Shown here piece by piece: positions 59,040 through 64,000 of a stretch of 64,000 nt of DNA; the first letter of the stretch is position 1; every line of letters starts with the position of its first letter. The stretch is from Oscillospiraceae bacterium (GTDB lineage Bacteria; Bacillota_A; Clostridia; Oscillospirales; Ruminococcaceae), in the NCBI GenBank assembly GCA_004558145.1, contig SFDQ01000002.1:376081-440080 (forward strand), read 5' to 3'. The notes beneath the pieces were generated by a model. That model searched no databases. It was not told the DNA's origin and worked only from the letters and a program-made list of their open reading frames with translations. The position numbers and the translations under genes are program-made.

Positions 59040-60206
59040 TCAATAGGCCACGGGAACGTCGATCTCCATATCCCCCGTGGGATAGGTGACGCAGGGGTGG
59101 ATGAAGCCGAACTTGCGGTCCGCTTCCCGGCGGCCGTCGCGGCCCTCCGCCACCCGGTAACCGCCGGCGATCCACTTGCTGTGGCAGAAGCCGCAGCCGC
59201 CGGCACGGCACTTGTTGGGCGCGTTGAGGCCGGCCCGCTCCATGGCGGTGAGCAGGGTCTCGTTCTCCTTCGCGGGGATCACGAACACCTCGTCCCGCAT
59301 GTGGACGGTGAGGCGGAACTCGGCGGGCTGCTCCAGGGGCAGGTCGCCGCAGCAGGTGGCGTCCCGGTGCAGAGCCTTCAGCGGCAGCTGCAGGGGCGCA
59401 AGCTCCCTGCCGATGAAATCGTACATGGCCTTGGGGCCGCACAAGAAGAAGGTGCTGGCGGTCAGATCGGCATATTTCTTCATCAGTTCCGCCGACACAA
59501 AGCCTTTCTCGCAGCCGGGCTGCTCCTCTTCGCTGAGGATGTACACCACCTTCAGCCTGTCGCAGCGGGCAGCCAGCTCCTCCAGTTCGGCTTTGTAGGC
59601 CAGCCGGGCCGCCGTGCGCGCGCCGTAGAACAGGGTCATGGAGTAATCCTCGTCCCCGTCCGCAAGGCTGCCCGCCATGGACACAAAGGGGGTGATGCCG
59701 CTGCCGCCGGCAACGCAGACGATGTTCCGGCTGTCCCGCAGGGTCTCATAGTGGAATTCGCCGGAGGGTTCGGTCATGACGAACCGATCGCCCACGGCCG
59801 CCGTTTTGCACAGATAGCCGGACACAAAGCCCGCGTCTTCCACCGCCAGCACCAGCTTGTTCTCCAGCGCCTGACGGGGCGTGGAAACGATGGAATAGGG
59901 ACGGCTGACCAGGCTGCCGCCGATCTTCACCTGCAGGGAGACATACTGCCCCGCGCGGAAGAAGGGGAATTCCTGGGCGTCCACCCGTTTGAAGGTCAGC
60001 TCCCGGATGGTATCGGTGAGGGGACGCGTGGCGGTCAGTTCCACCTGCATATAGCCGGGATGGAGTTTTTTCGCCAGAGTGTTGGTGCGGTACTTCTGGG
60101 GCAGGGGTTTGTTCTCCCCTTCCGCCAGCATCCTGCGGCGGGTGGGGACCATCTTTTTGAACCGCAGCATATCCATAAAGCCAAAGGGCTGTTTTTTGAA
60201 ATTCAT
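59040..60206 (-). CDS. Ferredoxin-NADP reductase-like flavoprotein with C-terminal plant-type [2Fe-2S] domain
   Basis: A 388-residue electron-transfer protein. A 70-residue N-terminal extension precedes the FAD domain (RPYSIVSTP near residue 140), the NAD(P) domain (VAGGSGITPFVSM near 190 and FFLCGPKAMYDFI near 270) and a C-terminal ferredoxin domain with NKCRAGGCGFCHSKW and HPCVTYP, giving the four Cys ligands. It probably passes electrons from NAD(P)H to the flavoprotein encoded just upstream, whose stop its start overlaps by four bases. Confidence 0.87.
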   Translation of the reverse strand: MNFKKQPFGFMDMLRFKKMVPTRRRMLAEGENKPLPQKYRTNTLAKKLHPGYMQVELTATRPLTDTIRELTFKRVDAQEFPFFRAGQYVSLQVKIGGSLVSRPYSIVSTPRQALENKLVLAVEDAGFVSGYLCKTAAVGDRFVMTEPSGEFHYETLRDSRNIVCVAGGSGITPFVSMAGSLADGDEDYSMTLFYGARTAARLAYKAELEELAARCDRLKVVYILSEEEQPGCEKGFVSAELMKKYADLTASTFFLCGPKAMYDFIGRELAPLQLPLKALHRDATCCGDLPLEQPAEFRLTVHMRDEVFVIPAKENETLLTAMERAGLNAPNKCRAGGCGFCHSKWIAGGYRVAEGRDGRREADRKFGFIHPCVTYPTGDMEIDVPVAY

Positions 60207-61759
60207 TCTCCCTGTGCCTCCTTTTTCAAGTCGCCCACGGTCTGCCGGCCGGAAAGGTCGCCGGAAATGTAGGCGCTGGAATACCCGCTGGAGCGCATGG
60301 CGTAGCCGCCCGCGAAGCGGATGCCGGGGTTGAGCAGGGCGTCCTCTTTCATCATCATCATGCGGGGCATCAGGCTGTCCCACCCGGCGGTCTCATAGCC
60401 GTAGATCACGCCTTCGGGGTGGCCGCAGTAGCGGGCATAGGTGGTGGGAGAGGCCACCGAGATCTCCTCGATGGCGTCGCGGATGCGGCAGCCGGTCTCC
60501 CGCTCGAAAACGCGGATCATATCTTCCGCGACCTCGTCCTTTTTCTTGAAGTACTCCGTCTCGGACACGTTGCCCCAGTCGTCGGACATGAACATGGTGG
60601 TGAAGTACATCATGCAGGTGCCCTCGGGCGAGCACTCGGGCCAGGCGTTGTTCAGGCAGACCGTGGCCTGCACATGGTTGGTGCTCACCTTTTTCATCAG
60701 GTCATACTGCTTGACGGTGTCGGCGGTGTCGTAGATGAAGTAGTTGTGGCTGGTGATGCCCAGCTCCTGGGCGGACTTGTTCAGCCCCAGGAACAGGGTG
60801 AAGCCGCGGCCGGCGAAGGTGCGGCTGTTGGCGGCACGCACCATCTGCTCGGTGACCGCCTTCTTTTCCAGCATTTTGCCATACACCAGATGGGGCGAGC
60901 AGTTGGCGATGACGTGGCGGGTCTCCACCACCTTGCCGCCGGAAAGCTGCACGCCGCGGATGCTGCCGTCGTCGTTTGCCAGGATGGTCTCGGCCTCGGT
61001 CTGGTACCAGATGTCGCCCCCCAGTTCCCGGATGCGGGCGTCCAGCGCCAGGCTGATCTCGTGGGAGCGCATCTTGGGCATCCAGGCGTCCCGGGTGATG
61101 TAGCGGATGACCATGGAGCCGTAGTGCAAAAAGCTCATGCGGTCGCAGTCCACGCCCAGATAGCACCAGTAGGCGTTGAGGATGTCCTTGGCTTTGGGGG
61201 GCATCTTCAGGGCGTCCAGCACTTCGTTCACCGAGTAGCTGCCGGCCTTGACGAAGTTGGGGAAGGTCTTCTTCATGTAGGCGGAGTCGGTGTTGCCGTT
61301 CACCGAGTTGGAGTAGGTCTGGGCATCCCGCACCTCGTTGCACAGGGCAAAGAAATCCGTCATGGACCGGCGGGACCCGGGCACATACTGCTCCATCTTG
61401 TCGATGAAGGCCTGCTGGCCGAAGGGCATCACGCAGTCGTATTTTTTGTCGGTGGTAATGAGGTGATAGGCCTCGGGGATGCGCACCCAGTCGATCTTGT
61501 CCTCCACGCCCAGGTCGCGGAACAGCTTGCGCACATCGCCGGGCTCTTCCGGCGAGCCGAAGTCGTTCAGTTCGTGCAGGCTGGCCTCAAATTCAAAGCG
61601 CCCCCGCTTGAAGCTGGTGGCAAAGCCGCCGGGCAGGTTGTGCTTTTCCACCAGCAGGCAGGAATATCCCGCCTGCAAAACGCGGATGGCGGCCACCAAT
61701 CCGCCGTTGCCTGCGCCTATGACCACCACGTCATAGGCATGTTTGCCGTTTGCTGCCAT
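60203..61759 (-). CDS. Phytoene desaturase/retinol saturase-like FAD oxidoreductase
   Basis: A 518-residue flavoprotein. The FAD motif VVVIGAGNGGLVAAIRVLQA and the second contact LPGGFATSFKRGRFEFEASLHEL place it near the CrtI/carotenoid isomerase/retinol saturase group. The C-terminal FAGGYAMRSSGYSSAYISG closes the FAD site. No carotenoid synthesis genes are nearby, so the substrate is probably a hydrophobic compound other than phytoene, perhaps from diet or host; that is inference. Coupled with the reductase downstream and 12 bases after the TetR gene. Confidence 0.85.
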   Translation of the reverse strand: MAANGKHAYDVVVIGAGNGGLVAAIRVLQAGYSCLLVEKHNLPGGFATSFKRGRFEFEASLHELNDFGSPEEPGDVRKLFRDLGVEDKIDWVRIPEAYHLITTDKKYDCVMPFGQQAFIDKMEQYVPGSRRSMTDFFALCNEVRDAQTYSNSVNGNTDSAYMKKTFPNFVKAGSYSVNEVLDALKMPPKAKDILNAYWCYLGVDCDRMSFLHYGSMVIRYITRDAWMPKMRSHEISLALDARIRELGGDIWYQTEAETILANDDGSIRGVQLSGGKVVETRHVIANCSPHLVYGKMLEKKAVTEQMVRAANSRTFAGRGFTLFLGLNKSAQELGITSHNYFIYDTADTVKQYDLMKKVSTNHVQATVCLNNAWPECSPEGTCMMYFTTMFMSDDWGNVSETEYFKKKDEVAEDMIRVFERETGCRIRDAIEEISVASPTTYARYCGHPEGVIYGYETAGWDSLMPRMMMMKEDALLNPGIRFAGGYAMRSSGYSSAYISGDLSGRQTVGDLKKEAQGE

Positions 61760-61771
61760 AGTGTGCCTCCT

Positions 61772-62362
61772 TTATACCAGCAGATTCCGTGAGCGGTCCA
61801 GCCAGTGCTGAAGTTCCTCTTCACTTTTCGTCTGCTTATAATAGCTCAAAATGATGCGGTAATACTCGGTGAGTTCCCGGCTTATCTCTTCTTCGCTGAA
61901 ATCCAGATATCCTGTGGCCATCATCACCGCCATGGAGTAGCAGTAATACTGCATCCTGCGGTGCATTTCCGCCGCCTGCTCTTCGGGAAGTTCCAGGTTC
62001 AGCTCCAGCTTGCGGATGGTCTGCGCTTCGTTGGGGTCCTCAAAGAGTTTTTCCCCCTCCACCCGCCGGCGCAGATAGACCAGCTGGAACAAGTTCTTTT
62101 CCCGCCGGGCAAACTGCAGGAAGGAAAGGGCCACCTGCTTGTAGCTGCCGGCGTCCTCCCGGAGGCAGCGCTCCCGGACGCTGGCCGTCAGCTCTTCCCG
62201 CAGGGTCTCCATGCTTTCAAACTCGGAATAGACCGGCTGGGTGGAGCAGCCCAGTTTTTTTGCGATGTTGCGCACCGAAAGCGCCGCCGGCCCTTCTTCC
62301 CGCACAAGCCCGACCGCGGCGTTCAGAATGTCTTCCCGAAAAATGCGTTTTCGCGGCGGCAT
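61772..62362 (-). CDS. TetR/AcrR family regulator of the redox pair
   Basis: A 196-residue regulator. The helix-turn-helix is in LSVRNIAKKLGCSTQPVYSEF near residues 28-48. It is the first gene of the operon TetR - FAD oxidoreductase - reductase and has a perfect palindrome at its promoter, so autoregulation is likely. Confidence 0.92.
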   Translation of the reverse strand: MPPRKRIFREDILNAAVGLVREEGPAALSVRNIAKKLGCSTQPVYSEFESMETLREELTASVRERCLREDAGSYKQVALSFLQFARREKNLFQLVYLRRRVEGEKLFEDPNEAQTIRKLELNLELPEEQAAEMHRRMQYYCYSMAVMMATGYLDFSEEEISRELTEYYRIILSYYKQTKSEEELQHWLDRSRNLLV

Positions 62363-62384
62363 AAGAGCGCTTCCCTCCCTCTTA

Positions 62385-62402
62385 AAATAACACGTGTTAT
62401 TT
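62385..62402. promoter_or_regulatory. Perfect 18-bp palindrome, probable TetR operator
   Basis: AAATAACACGTGTTATTT, centred on CACGTG, at the predicted transcription start and about 25 bases before the TetR gene. Confidence 0.85.
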
Positions 62403-62409
62403 ATTTATC

Positions 62410-62438
62410 ATTGTACTATATCCCGCGGCGTTTGGCAA
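62410..62438 (-). promoter_or_regulatory. Promoter of the TetR-redox operon
   Basis: TTGCCA (62433-62438) and TACAAT (62410-62415) on the minus strand, spacer 17. Confidence 0.75.
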
Positions 62439-62460
62439 GCGCCCCGCGGCCGGAAAATGC

Positions 62461-62492
62461 AAAAAGGGCCACCCTTTCGGGTGGTCCTTTTT
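62461..62492 (-). terminator. Terminator of the surface protein gene
   Basis: AAAAAGGGCCACCC/GGGTGGTCCTTTTT stem with a TTTC loop, 55 bases past the stop at 62549. T/A runs on both sides would allow function in either direction. Confidence 0.9.
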
Positions 62493-62548
62493 GTGCCGCA
62501 TGCAAGCTGCGGGCTTGTTCTGCTCAGGGTCGCTGCAAGAAAAGCGGC

Positions 62549-64000
62549 TTATGCCTGCGCTTCATCCTCGTCGGCCTTTTCCTTGTCCTTCTTTGCCAGG
62601 ATCGCCACGATCACCTGAACGACCGCGATGACTACCATGAGCAGGGTCCAGCGGTCAGTGAAGACCATCGAATTGCCCATGTTCTCGGTCAGGATGAACG
62701 CCACGATGGCGCCGATGGCAGGGATCAGGCTGAACACGCGCCAGACGCCCTTCTTGTTGACGGTGTACTCGCCGTTGTTCTTCTCCTTTTTGCCGAAGTA
62801 ACCGATCAGCAGCAGCACGCTGCCCAGCGCGGTCAGGACGGCCAGGATCAGGTTCAGCAGAGCCCAGGTGCCGCTCACGGGGCCGGCCAGAGGCACGTCT
62901 TCCTCTTCCACAGTCTCGGTCTCGCCGGCCTCGCCGGTCTCTCCATTCTCACCGGTCTCTTCGGTGGGAGCCTGCGGCGTTTCTTCGTCCACGATCTCCT
63001 CGGGTGTCTCGGGGGTCTCCTCATCGGGGTCCTCCGGGTCCACGGTGCCCGGGGTCACCGGGGGCACCGGGGTGGGCACAGGAGCGGGGGTGGGAGTGGG
63101 CTGCGCCGGTTCGGACGGGTCGTTCGGGCGGAAGCTGACCACATAGGTCATGTCCTCCGTGATGTTGTCATCGGTGGAGGGAGCCTTGGGCTTCCAGGAA
63201 GGCCCGTGCAGGGTGTAGCCGCCGTTGCCGATCGCGACAGGGATCTGCTGGCTGGTCAGATGACCGATGCCATCCTCCGCATAGCTGCCGTTTTCATCCA
63301 GCAGGGTGACCACGGTGCTCAGGCTCTTCACTTCGTCCTCGACCGTGCCCTCTTTCGGCCGCACATTGCCGTGGACCGCCTCGAAGGTCACGATGACCTG
63401 ATACTTGTCGGGGATGCCGTCGCCGTTGGCCGCGTCGCCATCCGCGTCTCTGCCCGGATCCACCAGAGCGTCGATGTCGTAATAGACATTCAGCACATTC
63501 TGCTTCGCGTCGATGCCGATGGTCTTGGGGCCGTCGTCGTGGCTGAAGAGATAGTTCTGCTTCTCGAACACAAGGCCCTTGTCGTAGGTGATCTGCGTGT
63601 CGTAAGCAGCGCTGCTGGTCTGGCTATCGCGTCCCAGCTCAGTGCCGGAGCGGTCCAGATAGATATGGTTGACGGTATAGTCGTAATTGTTGGCGATGAA
63701 GGCGCCTTCGACTTTCAGGTCTTTCGCGGGCATGGTCGCGGGCAGTCCGTCAGGATAGCCCACCACAGTCCAGCCGCTGAAGGTGTAACCCTCGCGGTCC
63801 GCCGGATCAGCCATGATGCTGATGGGCTGGTTGTAGACTGCGGTGTCGGTGCCGTAGACCGCGCCGTCCAGCCAGTAGGTGATGGTGTGCTCGGGGACCT
63901 TCACGTCCTTGTACTCCCAGCTGCCGGTGACCTTCACATCGTCGTCACCCATGACACCGTTGTTCGGGTCGGTCCAGCCGTTGAAGGTGTACTCGCCGTT
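62549..64000 (-). CDS. Large repeat-containing surface protein, C-terminal part (5' end outside window)
   Basis: At least 483 residues; the frame is still open at the window edge. The visible part has InlB B-repeat-like units (YTFSGW twice; ITYWLDGAVYGTDTAVYNQP), a MucBP-like unit (YTVNHIYLDRSGTELGRDSQ), then a strand-rich domain, a Pro/Thr/Val stretch and a Glu/Thr-rich acidic stretch (about 100 residues). The C-terminus has three membrane spans: TWALLNLILAVLTALGSVLLL, a second near GAIVAFIL and a third near LLMVVIAVVQVIVAIL, ending in a charged tail. There is no LPXTG motif; VPLAGP stands where a sorting signal would be. Likely a cell-surface adhesin or mucus-binding protein. Confidence 0.82.
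   Translation of the reverse strand, partial: NGEYTFNGWTDPNNGVMGDDDVKVTGSWEYKDVKVPEHTITYWLDGAVYGTDTAVYNQPISIMADPADREGYTFSGWTVVGYPDGLPATMPAKDLKVEGAFIANNYDYTVNHIYLDRSGTELGRDSQTSSAAYDTQITYDKGLVFEKQNYLFSHDDGPKTIGIDAKQNVLNVYYDIDALVDPGRDADGDAANGDGIPDKYQVIVTFEAVHGNVRPKEGTVEDEVKSLSTVVTLLDENGSYAEDGIGHLTSQQIPVAIGNGGYTLHGPSWKPKAPSTDDNITEDMTYVVSFRPNDPSEPAQPTPTPAPVPTPVPPVTPGTVDPEDPDEETPETPEEIVDEETPQAPTEETGENGETGEAGETETVEEEDVPLAGPVSGTWALLNLILAVLTALGSVLLLIGYFGKKEKNNGEYTVNKKGVWRVFSLIPAIGAIVAFILTENMGNSMVFTDRWTLLMVVIAVVQVIVAILAKKDKEKADEDEAQA

Noticed and set aside
62850..62890. LPXTG sortase signal in the surface protein
   Set aside because: The sequence before the first span reads VPLAGP and the span is followed by two more spans rather than a short basic tail.

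Overview
The window looks like chromosome from a GC-rich member of the Clostridia, probably an Oscillospiraceae/Ruminococcaceae-type gut anaerobe. The evidence is a Firmicutes-style nusA-infB operon, single-chain glycyl-tRNA synthetase, Gram-positive lipoproteins, a CotF-type spore coat protein, AGGAGG-type ribosome sites and TTGACA-17-TATAAT promoters in otherwise very GC-rich DNA. The species cannot be named from sequence alone. No rRNA, CRISPR array, phage or insertion sequence was seen.

Layout. 1-3.4 kb (+): pyridoxal kinase end, trmL, a DegV fatty-acid-binding protein and a duplicated membrane protein. 3.4-6.4 kb (-): proB-proA plus an unknown anchored protein. 6.6-7.6 kb (+): threonine aldolase. 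7.7-9.9 kb (-): two unknown lipoproteins. 10.1-13.9 kb (-): glycosyltransferase and rfbA-rfbD-rfbB (dTDP-rhamnose route without rfbC). 14.0-24.6 kb (-): the translation/RNA operon rimP-nusA-ylxR-ylxQ-infB-rbfA-nrnA-truB-ribF, then rpsO-pnp with a long leader stem before pnp. 24.8-28.6 kb (-): M29 aminopeptidase, lrgAB, glyQS. 28.7-30.4 kb (-): a TetR regulator between two unknown membrane proteins. 30.5-31.2 kb: three and a third tandem copies of a structured 133-bp repeat, then tRNA-Pro, -Gly and -Phe (-). 31.4-34.7 kb (-): DUF1622, cotF, glpK, glpP. 34.9-40.4 kb: a membrane alpha/beta-hydrolase (-) divergent from a glpA-glpB-DUF1667 operon (+). 40.5-58 kb: an amino-acid and peptide utilisation region (MalY-type lyase, APC permease, MarR, TetR, M20 amidohydrolase, YfcC transporter, MarR, a complete opp operon ending in an M14 peptidase and a TetR, a C69 dipeptidase). 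58-62.4 kb (-): aldo/keto reductase and a TetR-controlled pair of redox flavoproteins. 62.5-64 kb (-): the C-terminal part of a large surface protein cut by the window edge.

How it fits together. Glycerol 3-phosphate use appears controlled by the RNA antiterminator GlpP: both glp transcription units, and the hydrolase between them, carry an intrinsic terminator in their leaders. Peptide use is spread over several units with visible operators: TTTAG-N3-CTAAA sites for the MarR/APC/MalY unit, and a 24-bp palindrome under two face-to-face promoters for M20/YfcC. The most unusual element is the tandem repeat at 30533-30975, whose three predicted hairpins keep their pairing through compensatory and wobble changes that make sense for RNA copied from the + strand.
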